64,000 nucleotides of DNA from Carboxylicivirga sp. GTDB taxonomy: Bacteria; Bacteroidota; Bacteroidia; Bacteroidales; Marinilabiliaceae. Positions 17,001-25,096 of the stretch are shown here, piece after piece. The number at the start of each line of letters is the position of its first letter. The first letter of the stretch is position 1. The position numbers and the translations under genes were made by a program. The stretch spans positions 41,872 through 105,871 of the forward strand of contig JAOARW010000029.1 in the NCBI GenBank assembly GCA_025210475.1, read 5' to 3'. The notes under the pieces were generated by a model. That model saw nothing but the letters and a program-made list of their open reading frames with translations. It ran no database searches and was not told the DNA's origin.

Positions 17001-18791
17001 TTAGTTAATAAGCGATTCCGGATCGACATAATGACCATCTTTTTTTATCTCGAGATGCAAATGTGGTCCGGTAGAAATCCCGCTGCTGCCCAGTAATCCG
17101 ATTACATCGCCCTGTTTTACTTTTTGTCCCTCTTTTACTTTGTAGGCATTGAGTTGTGAGTACAAGGAGGAATAACCATTTTCATGATCGACGATAACGA
17201 ATCGTCCATGCCCTTTGCCTACTTCAAAGTTAAGGTTCACTTTTCGAACTACACCATCGCCAATAGCCATAACTTTGGTATTTAGAGGTGCCACATAATC
17301 TACTCCATTATGCATCTTCATTTTTTTGCTAATGGGGTGTTTTCGCATACCAAAACCTGAGGAAACTTTATTTAAATCTTCCTTTCTGATAGGGGAGTGG
17401 AATAGAGACTCGTCGTTTGACTTATTGCTTACATGCTTTGAAGGAGCAATAACAATTTGTATTGGATAGGCTTTTTCAATTTCCATTTTTTGCTCAACAC
17501 TGCAATTGGAAAATGATGTGTTAAAACTTTCTTTAGCCATTGTATTACGTAAATCAGTAATTGCTGAATTGACTTCAGTTAAAACCAGGTTGGCTAAATC
17601 GTAGGATGTGTCAACATCTTTTTTTAAGAAGATAACAGGGGAATTGCCATTAATTGGTTTTGTTGAACTCATAAAACTTTTAACGCTGCTTTTTACTGCT
17701 TTAACATTGCCAGGATTACCATTTACCAACATTTGTCCTTTAGCATTAATAAGTATTGGTAAAACATTATTCTGTTTAAGTGCTGCCTTTTCATTTATAG
17801 TGACTAAAGAACTGGCGTTATTTTGCTTATACATGTCGACAATAATAGTATTATGTGCTCTGTTGTCACTTGGCCATGCATAATTCTTTTCGTTTGAATG
17901 TGTTATTGTGTTTTGGCTTATTGTTGCTGAACCAAATATGATTAAAAGTGCAACAATGAAAGGTAAAGCTACTAATAAGCGTTTAACTGGATTTGATTTA
18001 TAATTTGCCATTTTAATTCGTTTTTTGATGAGTTTATAACTGAAAGGACTCATCAGAGGCGAATAATGGTTGTGCGATGCCTGTTGCAAAACCAAATTAA
18101 AGTAGTCCTTTAGTGGGCTATTTTGAGTTGCATCGGCATCCGCCTGAAATTCATGCACCTCTTCTAAAGCCTTTCGGTATAGGTAAATAAAGGGATTCAT
18201 CCAAAAGATAATCAACAAAACCTCCATAAACATGCGGTCGAGCGAGTGTTTGTGTCGCAGGTGACTTAGTTCGTGATCGATGATGCTGTTTCCATTGGGC
18301 GAATGCCAAACATTTTGGGAAATGAAGATATAACGAAAGAAAGAAAAAGTGTAATGCTGGTTGAAAAGTACCAGCGTAAATTTCTTGTGATTTATTTTTT
18401 CATTGGCACGAATGGTTTTCCAAAGATGAATAATGTTTTTGAGAAATCTGAATAAGAAAGCAAATGACACCATTACCAATGGTATTAACCACCAATATTC
18501 TTTAGCAGGAGCGAGGCTTGTGGCAACTTCGTTGTTGATCATAGGCTCTTCCATAAAAGTAAATTGGTTAACCGTAGTATGAATGGCATTTATTATAGTA
18601 GTAGGTTCACTGGTATAAGTCGTCAGATCTATTTTAATAAATGGGAATAGATAAGCGAATACAACACTTGTCAGTAAATACATCCGGCTGAGTGTAAAAA
18701 ATGACTCATTGCGCAATGTCAGGTGGTAAATCAGGTAAAATATACCTGAAACCACTGAGCTTTTTATAAGGTAGCCAAGGAGTACATCCAT
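17001..18791 (-). CDS. BlaR1-like M56 membrane protease fused to an M23/LytM domain
   Basis: A 596-residue membrane protein. Residues 1-280 are a BlaR1/MecR1-type M56 module: hydrophobic segments at about 5-25, 37-55, 98-115, 185-205 and 268-288, with the zinc motif HELSH (His173, His177) and a downstream EVHEFQADADA. In this family the cytoplasmic protease cuts the BlaI repressor when the outer sensor is triggered. Instead of a penicillin-binding sensor, the periplasmic part ends in a full M23 domain (about 470-596) with HNGVD (His494, Asp498), VDHENGYSSLYSQL and GPHLHLEI, so its zinc site looks intact. The ATG overlaps the TAA of the BlaI gene by one base, which fixes the pair. Likely senses or acts on cell-wall state; the fusion's job is inference. 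Confidence 0.88.
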   Translation of the reverse strand: MDVLLGYLIKSSVVSGIFYLIYHLTLRNESFFTLSRMYLLTSVVFAYLFPFIKIDLTTYTSEPTTIINAIHTTVNQFTFMEEPMINNEVATSLAPAKEYWWLIPLVMVSFAFLFRFLKNIIHLWKTIRANEKINHKKFTLVLFNQHYTFSFFRYIFISQNVWHSPNGNSIIDHELSHLRHKHSLDRMFMEVLLIIFWMNPFIYLYRKALEEVHEFQADADATQNSPLKDYFNLVLQQASHNHYSPLMSPFSYKLIKKRIKMANYKSNPVKRLLVALPFIVALLIIFGSATISQNTITHSNEKNYAWPSDNRAHNTIIVDMYKQNNASSLVTINEKAALKQNNVLPILINAKGQMLVNGNPGNVKAVKSSVKSFMSSTKPINGNSPVIFLKKDVDTSYDLANLVLTEVNSAITDLRNTMAKESFNTSFSNCSVEQKMEIEKAYPIQIVIAPSKHVSNKSNDESLFHSPIRKEDLNKVSSGFGMRKHPISKKMKMHNGVDYVAPLNTKVMAIGDGVVRKVNLNFEVGKGHGRFVIVDHENGYSSLYSQLNAYKVKEGQKVKQGDVIGLLGSSGISTGPHLHLEIKKDGHYVDPESLIN

Positions 18792-19165
18792 TACTCTTGC
18801 TTTTTAGATATTTGCTGATCAATCAATGACTTTAATTCTTCCAATTCAGAAACAGAGAGTTCGCTTTCTTTTGTAAAGAAGGATGCGAATTGTTTGGGTG
18901 AATTATTGAAAAAGTTCTGTACCAAAGTTGACATATACCTTTTAGTATATTCACTTTTTTTAACCAAAGGAAAATACTCATTAACCTTGCCGTAAGTATT
19001 AAAGCCAATGGCTTTCTTCTTAACCAAAACCCTTACAACAGTTGATATTGTGGTATAGGCCGGGCGAGGCTCGGGGTATTGTTCTATTATATCTTTCAGA
19101 AACCCTTTTTCAATGTTCCACAGGTATTGCATTACCTGCTCTTCTGCTTTCGTTAATTCAATCAT
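18791..19165 (-). CDS. BlaI/MecI/CopY-family transcriptional repressor
   Basis: A winged-helix repressor of 124 residues. The N-terminal DNA-binding part reads LTKAEEQVMQYLWNIEKGFLKDII, then PAYTTISTVVRVLVKKKAIG (recognition helix), and the C-terminal helices (SVSELEELKSLIDQQISK) would dimerise. In this family the partner M56 protease inactivates the repressor. I take ATG 19165: an earlier in-frame start at 19189 would lie inside the promoter. The promoter and a perfect dyad upstream suggest autorepression of this operon. The usual cut site between the two domains cannot be placed by eye. Confidence 0.9.
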   Translation of the reverse strand: MIELTKAEEQVMQYLWNIEKGFLKDIIEQYPEPRPAYTTISTVVRVLVKKKAIGFNTYGKVNEYFPLVKKSEYTKRYMSTLVQNFFNNSPKQFASFFTKESELSVSELEELKSLIDQQISKKQE

Positions 19166-19182
19166 TTCCCAAATGTTTGCTA

Positions 19183-19213
19183 CAAACATATGACTATAAA
19201 TATAGTCAGCAAA
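19183..19213 (-). promoter_or_regulatory. Promoter of the blaI operon
   Basis: Minus strand TTTG (19213-19210), a 19-nt spacer, then TATGTTTG (19190-19183): a full match to the Bacteroidota -33/-7 consensus. Transcription should begin near 19176, 10 nt before the ATG at 19165. Confidence 0.75.
19191..19208. promoter_or_regulatory. BlaI operator 1: perfect dyad inside the promoter spacer
   Basis: TGACTATAAATATAGTCA, two 8-bp arms around AA, fills the spacer between the -33 and -7 boxes. A dimeric repressor bound here would block polymerase. Confidence 0.75.
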
Positions 19214-19230
19214 TTATTTTGATAGTTTTA

Positions 19231-19248
19231 TGACTATTTATATAGTTA
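19231..19248. promoter_or_regulatory. BlaI operator 2: imperfect second dyad
   Basis: TGACTATTTATATAGTTA repeats the first dyad with weaker symmetry, centred 40 bp away, nearly four helical turns, so on about the same face of the DNA. It lies between the operon and the divergent histidine kinase gene. Confidence 0.65.
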
Positions 19249-19362
19249 TCGAAAAATTTAACTTGTTTTTGATTGGCTAAAGGCCTAGATTGCATCCGTG
19301 ATGAAGCTTAGTTTGTCAGTGCTTAATTTATTTAATACTTTAAAGGTCAATAATAAGCAGAT

Positions 19363-21990
19363 ATGTCAATTCAACATCAAGATGTAAACACGGTTATTAA
19401 GGCAGCTTTGGAGCCTGCTGTTGCTTTTGATAAAAGCAGTTTTGATGTTGTGTTGATGAATGACATTGCTGTGCGTTTTTTCAATTTCGAAGAGGGTCAA
19501 CAATATTCCTTACGGCAATTTTGTACGCGGGCCGATAAGTTTAACGAGCAGGCGGCGGCAGAGCTGATTCAGCTATTGCAGCCCAATGAACCAATTTTGG
19601 TTCATTGGCCGGTTCGCTTAGGTAAAATTCGATGGTTATCGGCTCATATGCAATTGTTAGTTGAGAAGGGGCGACAATTGGTGATTGTTATATTTCGGGA
19701 TAATACCCTGGCTAAAGAAAGCTTACAGAAACTCGATAACATGATTGCCTATCGGGATATGCTTGATAAACTTTTGGCATATAATACCAATGTTAATGTC
19801 GATGAAATTCCCGAAATTATCGATCAATCTCTTATGATGGTTGGTAATTATTTTGAATGCGACCGGAGTTATGTGTTTGAATACAGCCGCGACCTCAAGT
19901 ATAAAAGCAACATCAATGAATGGTGTGCGCCGATTGTGGAGCCATACATTAGTCAACTTCAGGATATCCCGATAAACTCATTTCCTTATTTGAAAGAGCG
20001 GTTGCTTAAAATGGAACTGGTTTGTCTGGATGATATTAATGAGTTGCCCAAAAGTGCCATTGAAGAGCGTGAGGAATTTGCCAAGGAAGGGATCCAATCT
20101 ATCTTACTCATTCCTTTTAGTGAAGGCGATGTACCACTTGGTTTTATCGGCCTGGACCATGTTCATATGCAAAAGCATTGGACAAAGAGTGAAGTGTCAA
20201 ACCTTAAACTATTGGCCCGAACCTTTGCCAATCTTATTGTTCGTGTTCGCAATGAACAGCTAATAAAGGATAATCGTAATATGTATCAGGCCTTGCTCGA
20301 TGAGGCAAATGATAGCATTGGGATATTTAAGAATGGCATATGTATTGATACCAATGCCAAGGCAGCTAAGGAAATGCGTACCTTAAGTAAGAGCATTATA
20401 GGCAAAAGCGTCGTAGAGTTGTCGGCAATGGTGCAACCGGATGGTAAGTCGCCCACTTATGCCAATGTCTATATCAATGAAGCTGAGAAAGGTTATCCGC
20501 AAATTTTTGAGTGGCGGCTAAGGCGATTTGACGGAACTGAGTTTGATACGGAAATTAGTCTGAATAGTATCAAGCGGGGTGATGAGCGATTGGTTATTGC
20601 CATTTTCAGAGATGTGAGCGATCATAAAAAAAAGGTGAGTACCTTGATGCATAGCCAGCGAATTCTGAAAAAAGAGATTGATACGATGGTGCATCCCTTG
20701 GATGATAGTAGTCAATTGGCACTGCTGGATGTATTCGAGTTGGATCAGCTTCAAAAAATGCAGGATGCATTTGCTTTTGCAACTGGAATTTCTTCTTTGA
20801 TCACCGATATAGAAGGGCAGCCGATTACCACTGTATCATTTTCCAATAAGATTTGTACGAAGGTGCGCTCAACAGCTGCAGGGCAGAAGATGTGCATCGA
20901 AAGTGGCAAGCAGTTGGGTGAAATGGCTAAGAAGCTTTTAAAACCAGTATCCAGCCCTTGTTTATCATGTGGTTTTATTGATGCGGCAGCACCCATTATT
21001 GTCGATGGACATCACATTGGTAACTGGTTGATCGGGCAGATGCGACCCGAAGATTTGAACATTAAACATCTAATCGAGTATACTTCCGGGTTGGGGCTTA
21101 ACAAGGAAGAGATTATTGATGATTTTAAAGACCTTACCCAAGTGGCACCCGATCATTTCGAGAAGATTCTTAATCTGCTTAGTGTGTTAACAGTGGAGCT
21201 TTCAACCCTTGGGTATAAAAATCTGAAGCTAGCCAAAACCATTCATGAGCACGTTCAGTTGGAAAAAAAGCTGCGCGATGCAAAGCAAAATGCAGAAGAA
21301 AGTGACCGCTTAAAGTCGGCATTTTTGGCAAATCTATCACATGAGATACGAACGCCGATGAATGGCATTGTTGGCTTTTCAGAGCTTTTGCAATACGATG
21401 GATTAACGCCGGATGATCGCCGCGATTATGTACGATTGATTCATCAAAGCTCCAGTCAGTTGTTGAATATTATCAATGATATCATCGATATTTCAAAAAT
21501 TGAATCGGGACAGATAGATGTTCGCCCGGGTTATTTCGATATGGTGCATTTGGTCAATGACCTGCAGGACTTTTTTATGGAGATGGCCAGGCTGAAAGGT
21601 GTTGATTTAGTTACAGAAACGAATGACCATGTTGAATTTGAGATTTTTTCTGATGAGGTAAAGCTTAAGCAGGTACTAACCAATCTGATTTCGAATGCCA
21701 TTAAGTTTACAGCTAAAGGCGAAATTGTTTTTGGCTACCAGGTGGTTGACAATCAGGCTATCGAAGTATTTGTGCAGGACTCGGGCATTGGTATTGATGC
21801 TGATGATGTTGATTTTATTTTTGATCGTTTCTGGCAGGCTAAAGATTCTGATGTAAAGAAAGGTGGTACAGGACTTGGCTTGGCGATTACAAAGGCCTAT
21901 GTCGAATTACTTGGTGGTCATGTGGAAGTGGAGTCAGAAAGGGATAAAGGAACACGCTTTAGTTTTGTTATTCCGCGAACATTAAAATAA
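19363..21990 (+). CDS. Sensor histidine kinase with GAF, PAS and PocR domains
   Basis: An 875-residue kinase without transmembrane segments, so cytoplasmic. In order: an N-terminal PAS-like region (about 15-125), a GAF domain (about 145-300, CDRSYVFEYSRD ... LIPFSEGDVPLGFIGLD), a PAS domain (about 305-425, NGICIDTNAKAAKEMRTL), a PocR ligand-binding domain (about 450-625) with Cys-rich stretches CTKVRSTAAGQKMCIESGKQ and PCLSCGFIDAAAPI, then HisKA (SHEIRTPMNG, His660) and HATPase_c (NLISNAIKF, DSGIGI, KGGTGLGLAI). No receiver domain is attached and no response regulator gene lies nearby, so its partner is elsewhere. PocR domains bind small hydrocarbon derivatives in known cases; the ligand here is unknown. 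It runs divergent from blaI. Confidence 0.9.
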   Translation: MSIQHQDVNTVIKAALEPAVAFDKSSFDVVLMNDIAVRFFNFEEGQQYSLRQFCTRADKFNEQAAAELIQLLQPNEPILVHWPVRLGKIRWLSAHMQLLVEKGRQLVIVIFRDNTLAKESLQKLDNMIAYRDMLDKLLAYNTNVNVDEIPEIIDQSLMMVGNYFECDRSYVFEYSRDLKYKSNINEWCAPIVEPYISQLQDIPINSFPYLKERLLKMELVCLDDINELPKSAIEEREEFAKEGIQSILLIPFSEGDVPLGFIGLDHVHMQKHWTKSEVSNLKLLARTFANLIVRVRNEQLIKDNRNMYQALLDEANDSIGIFKNGICIDTNAKAAKEMRTLSKSIIGKSVVELSAMVQPDGKSPTYANVYINEAEKGYPQIFEWRLRRFDGTEFDTEISLNSIKRGDERLVIAIFRDVSDHKKKVSTLMHSQRILKKEIDTMVHPLDDSSQLALLDVFELDQLQKMQDAFAFATGISSLITDIEGQPITTVSFSNKICTKVRSTAAGQKMCIESGKQLGEMAKKLLKPVSSPCLSCGFIDAAAPIIVDGHHIGNWLIGQMRPEDLNIKHLIEYTSGLGLNKEEIIDDFKDLTQVAPDHFEKILNLLSVLTVELSTLGYKNLKLAKTIHEHVQLEKKLRDAKQNAEESDRLKSAFLANLSHEIRTPMNGIVGFSELLQYDGLTPDDRRDYVRLIHQSSSQLLNIINDIIDISKIESGQIDVRPGYFDMVHLVNDLQDFFMEMARLKGVDLVTETNDHVEFEIFSDEVKLKQVLTNLISNAIKFTAKGEIVFGYQVVDNQAIEVFVQDSGIGIDADDVDFIFDRFWQAKDSDVKKGGTGLGLAITKAYVELLGGHVEVESERDKGTRFSFVIPRTLK

Positions 21991-21993
21991 AAA

Positions 21994-22022
21994 AAAGAGA
22001 AGCTCAAACTGAACTTCTCTTT
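21994..22022. terminator. Bidirectional terminator between the kinase and rnfA
   Basis: Perfect 9-bp stem AAAGAGAAG / CTTCTCTTT. On the minus strand it is followed by eight T residues (end of the rnf operon); on plus the tail is shorter (TCTAT). Confidence 0.85.
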
Positions 22023-22045
22023 CTATATGGTAGGTGAATTTTTCT

Positions 22046-22621
22046 TTACACAATACCTGCAAATCCCATAAATGCCAAGGCTAAAAGACCTGCAACAACC
22101 AATGCTATTGGCGTGCCTTTCATACCTTTGGGAATATCCATTAGATCCAACTGTTCGCGAATACCAGCAAAAGTGATTAATGCTAATCCGAAACCAATGG
22201 CGTGCGACATCGCGAATACAACTGATTTAACAATGTTAGTGTCCTCAAGACCAAGAGCAAGAATAGCTACACCTAAGATTGCACAATTGGTTGTAATCAA
22301 CGGTAAGAAAACACCTAAGGCCTGATATAATGGAGGACTTACTTTCTTCAAAATAATCTCTACCAATTGTACCAGTGAAGCAATCACCAAGATAAAGGTT
22401 ATAGTTTGTAGGTATTCTACACCAAATGGTTCTAATACTGCTTTTTGGATGAAGAATGTTACAATAGTCGCAATGACCATTACGAAAGTAACGGCACCTG
22501 TCATGCCAATACCAGTTGATATTTTTTTGGATACACCTAAAAACGGACAAATACCAAGAAACTGGCTTAGTACAATGTTGTTAACAAAGATGGCTGATAT
22601 AACAATTAATATATATTCCAT
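22046..22621 (-). CDS. rnfA: Electron transport complex subunit RnfA
   Basis: Integral membrane subunit of the Rnf complex, which couples electron flow between reduced ferredoxin and NAD to Na+ or H+ transport. The 191 residues form six hydrophobic helices. [13 protein letters not shown] and [10 protein letters not shown] carry the conserved Cys pair that, with those of RnfE, holds an intramembrane iron-sulfur centre in the related Nqr/Rnf enzymes. It is the last gene of the operon, 3 bp after rnfE, and is followed by a bidirectional terminator. Confidence 0.96.
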   Translation of the reverse strand: MEYILIVISAIFVNNIVLSQFLGICPFLGVSKKISTGIGMTGAVTFVMVIATIVTFFIQKAVLEPFGVEYLQTITFILVIASLVQLVEIILKKVSPPLYQALGVFLPLITTNCAILGVAILALGLEDTNIVKSVVFAMSHAIGFGLALITFAGIREQLDLMDIPKGMKGTPIALVVAGLLALAFMGFAGIV

Positions 22622-22624
22622 AGT

Positions 22625-23212
22625 TTAAGCCTCCTTTTTAACGTGGTTAATAAAAGCGATCAGGTATCCCAGTGCAATAAAAGCACCTGGTGCTAAAACA
22701 AATACCAGCATACCATAATGTTCAGGGAATATGGCTACACCAAACATTTTACCACTACCCAAAATTTCACGGATAGCACCCAAAATAGTTAGAGCCATTG
22801 CAAAACCAAGTCCCATTCCTAATCCATCAATTATTGAAGAGATAAGGTTGTTTTTTGAAGCAAAAGCTTCCGCACGACCAAGTACCAGGCAGTTTACTAC
22901 AATCAAAGGAATAAATAATCCCAATGACTCAAATAAAGCAGGTACGTACGCTTGCATGGTCATTTCCACAATGGTAACGAAAGTGGCAATTACCACAATA
23001 AATGAAGGAATTCGTACCTTATCAGGAATAAAGTCCTTGATTAGCGCAACCACAAGGTTAGACATAACCAACACAAAAGTTGTTGCTAATCCCATTCCCA
23101 AGCCATTCAAAGCTGATGAGGTAACACCAAGGGTGGGGCACATACCCAGAAGAAGCGTAAATACGGCATTCTCCTTAAAAAATCCTTTAGTAAAATTATT
23201 TAACTGATTCAT
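22625..23212 (-). CDS. rnfE: Electron transport complex subunit RnfE
   Basis: Membrane subunit homologous to RnfA (195 residues, about six helices). GMCPTLGVTSSALNGLGM and VVNCLVLGRAEAFAS contain the two Cys residues expected for the shared iron-sulfur centre. The start overlaps the end of rnfG by 4 bp (ATGA type), showing translational coupling. Confidence 0.96.
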   Translation of the reverse strand: MNQLNNFTKGFFKENAVFTLLLGMCPTLGVTSSALNGLGMGLATTFVLVMSNLVVALIKDFIPDKVRIPSFIVVIATFVTIVEMTMQAYVPALFESLGLFIPLIVVNCLVLGRAEAFASKNNLISSIIDGLGMGLGFAMALTILGAIREILGSGKMFGVAIFPEHYGMLVFVLAPGAFIALGYLIAFINHVKKEA

Positions 23213-23898
23213 TCTGCACCTCCTTCCTCAGACGAGGTATTTACAGCAACCGACAGGCTGCTTTGGTTTTCTTTAAAAACTTTGTATGCAATATCCACTG
23301 CATCCAGAAAAGCTCTTGAACTAATCGTTGCTGCAGTAATTGCATCTACTTCACCGTTGTCTTTAGAAACAGTTAACTTATTTTTCTCAGGATGTTTCCC
23401 TATAATGCTTCTGTTTCCACCACCTGAACCTGGTTTAATACCAAACAACCATTGCATTACTGACTGTTTAGGCTCTGCTTCATCAGCTTTGGCTTCACTG
23501 GCTTGTTTAAACCAATCGGCCATTTTCGTACCTAACCCCGGAGTCTCTTTGTGTTCCAGCACCTGGTAGTTAAAAATGCTTCCATCGGGTTTAAATCCTA
23601 CCATAATTTTAACGTTGCCGCTAAATCCTTTACTTGAAGTTGCTTCTATTGCGATGCCAACAAGTTCACCATTCTTTGTTGCTTTAAAAAGGTTGGTTGT
23701 TGTTACCAAATCATCTTTTTTAACTTCGTCAAATTCTGGTAATACTACCTTGATGGCTGTTTCTTGTTTAGCAGCTTTTGCTGCATCAATAGGACCTTTG
23801 GTAAGTTTATAAACAAAACCTAAAGATCCCCCTGCTATACAAGTGATGATCAGCAGGGTTAAAACCATATTTTTAAGCGTTGATTCTGTTTTTGCCAT
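23209..23898 (-). CDS. rnfG: Electron transport complex subunit RnfG
   Basis: Single-span membrane subunit whose periplasmic FMN-binding domain carries a covalently bound flavin. Membrane helix about residues 9-30 (NMVLTLLIITCIAGGSLGFVY cut short here as LTLLIITCIAGGSLGFV). FMN domain motifs: GYSG-like SSKGFSGNVKIMVGF, LEHKETPGLGTKM and the flavinylation site DAITAATISSRA. The acceptor Thr is present, but the usual Gly of [ST]GAT is Ala. The neighbouring subunits are intact. A stretch of 15-20 extra residues follows LGTKMADWF (SEAKADEAEPKQS). Confidence 0.95.
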   Translation of the reverse strand: MAKTESTLKNMVLTLLIITCIAGGSLGFVYKLTKGPIDAAKAAKQETAIKVVLPEFDEVKKDDLVTTTNLFKATKNGELVGIAIEATSSKGFSGNVKIMVGFKPDGSIFNYQVLEHKETPGLGTKMADWFKQASEAKADEAEPKQSVMQWLFGIKPGSGGGNRSIIGKHPEKNKLTVSKDNGEVDAITAATISSRAFLDAVDIAYKVFKENQSSLSVAVNTSSEEGGAE

Positions 23899-23917
23899 GA
23901 TTTTTATTTTTCCTGCG

Positions 23918-25006
23918 TTAGGCTTTAGCTGGTTTTACAACTTCGCCAAAGCGTTTAGGTTTCACATATTTGTCAATAAGAGGAACAAATCCATTCATGA
24001 TTAAGATGGCGAACGAAACACCTTCTGGATAAGCACCAAACACACGAATCACCACCGTGATTACACCGATACCCACACCATAAATTATCATGCCTTTAGT
24101 TGCCATCGGTGAGGTAACATAATCTGTGGCCATAAAGATGGCTCCAAGCATCAAGCCACCTGTGAATAGGTGGAATATTGGACTTGCCATTCTAAAAGGT
24201 TCTAACTGATTCGTGGCTTTCGACATGTATTCTATAACCGGAATCTTAACGCCAATGGTATTGTAAATTTCACTACTACCTTCAGCACTGAAAAGCCATA
24301 AAGCACCTGTGAATACAAACACTGAACCAATAACTGCAACTGGGATGTGCCAGGTTATGATTTTGCGTATCAGCATAAAAATCAGGCCGATAAGTAATGC
24401 AATAGCAGCAACCTCTCCTGCTGAACCTCCCATGTTTCCAACAAACAGTTGGGTGACAGATGGTATTTGATCCATTAAAGAACTGATGGAATCACCATTT
24501 GCAAACCCTTCCTTCATGATTGAAAGAGGCGTTGCACCCGTTTTGGCATCAATATATTGCATCTGAAACACAGGCTTTGGCCATGAAGTCATTTGCACAG
24601 GGTAGGCTATTAATAAGAATACTCGCCCAACTAATGCCGGATTAAAAGGGTTATTACCCAATCCACCAAATGACATTTTACCAAATCCAATTGCAATAAG
24701 ACTACCCAGTATAATTAAGGCAATTGGAAAGTTAGTCGGAAGATTAAATGCTAATAACAGTCCGGTTAAAGCGGCCGAACCATCCAATACGGTAGATTCA
24801 TTTTTTAACAGGAACTTTTGAATGGCCCACTCAAAAAATACGCACGACAATATTGCAGTAATTGTAACTATTAATGCGCCTAGGCCGAAATAGTACAAAG
24901 AGGCTGCCAGTGCCGGAACCAGGGCTATAATCACCCCATACATGTTTTTCTTCACAGAGTCGCCACTGTGCACATGCGGGGATGGTGATACGGTTAACCT
25001 ATTCAT
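23918..25006 (-). CDS. rnfD: Electron transport complex subunit RnfD
   Basis: Membrane subunit with about nine or ten helices and a covalent FMN. The N-terminus MNRLTVSPSPHVHSGDSVKK is standard. The flavin attachment motif TGATPLS is intact near residue 157. The segment GGLGNNPFNPALVGRVFLL and the final region FGAYPEGVSFAILIMNGFVPLID also fit the family (NqrB/RnfD). It follows rnfC after about 90 bp and precedes rnfG by 19 bp. Confidence 0.97.
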   Translation of the reverse strand: MNRLTVSPSPHVHSGDSVKKNMYGVIIALVPALAASLYYFGLGALIVTITAILSCVFFEWAIQKFLLKNESTVLDGSAALTGLLLAFNLPTNFPIALIILGSLIAIGFGKMSFGGLGNNPFNPALVGRVFLLIAYPVQMTSWPKPVFQMQYIDAKTGATPLSIMKEGFANGDSISSLMDQIPSVTQLFVGNMGGSAGEVAAIALLIGLIFMLIRKIITWHIPVAVIGSVFVFTGALWLFSAEGSSEIYNTIGVKIPVIEYMSKATNQLEPFRMASPIFHLFTGGLMLGAIFMATDYVTSPMATKGMIIYGVGIGVITVVIRVFGAYPEGVSFAILIMNGFVPLIDKYVKPKRFGEVVKPAKA

Positions 25007-25096
25007 TTTATTTAATTTTGTTATTTCTAGTTTGTTTAAAAGTGATTAAGTCATGTAAATCACTTCTGCCTACTGGCTAATAACTAACCAGCTAAT

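Noticed and set aside
17001..18791. M56-M23 fusion as a frameshift artefact joining two genes
   Set aside because: One continuous frame with a long linker and both domains complete; no stop or start signals at the junction.
22731..23207. Plus-strand frame of 158 residues opposite rnfE
   Set aside because: Antisense shadow of a clear membrane protein gene; no family-like sequence.
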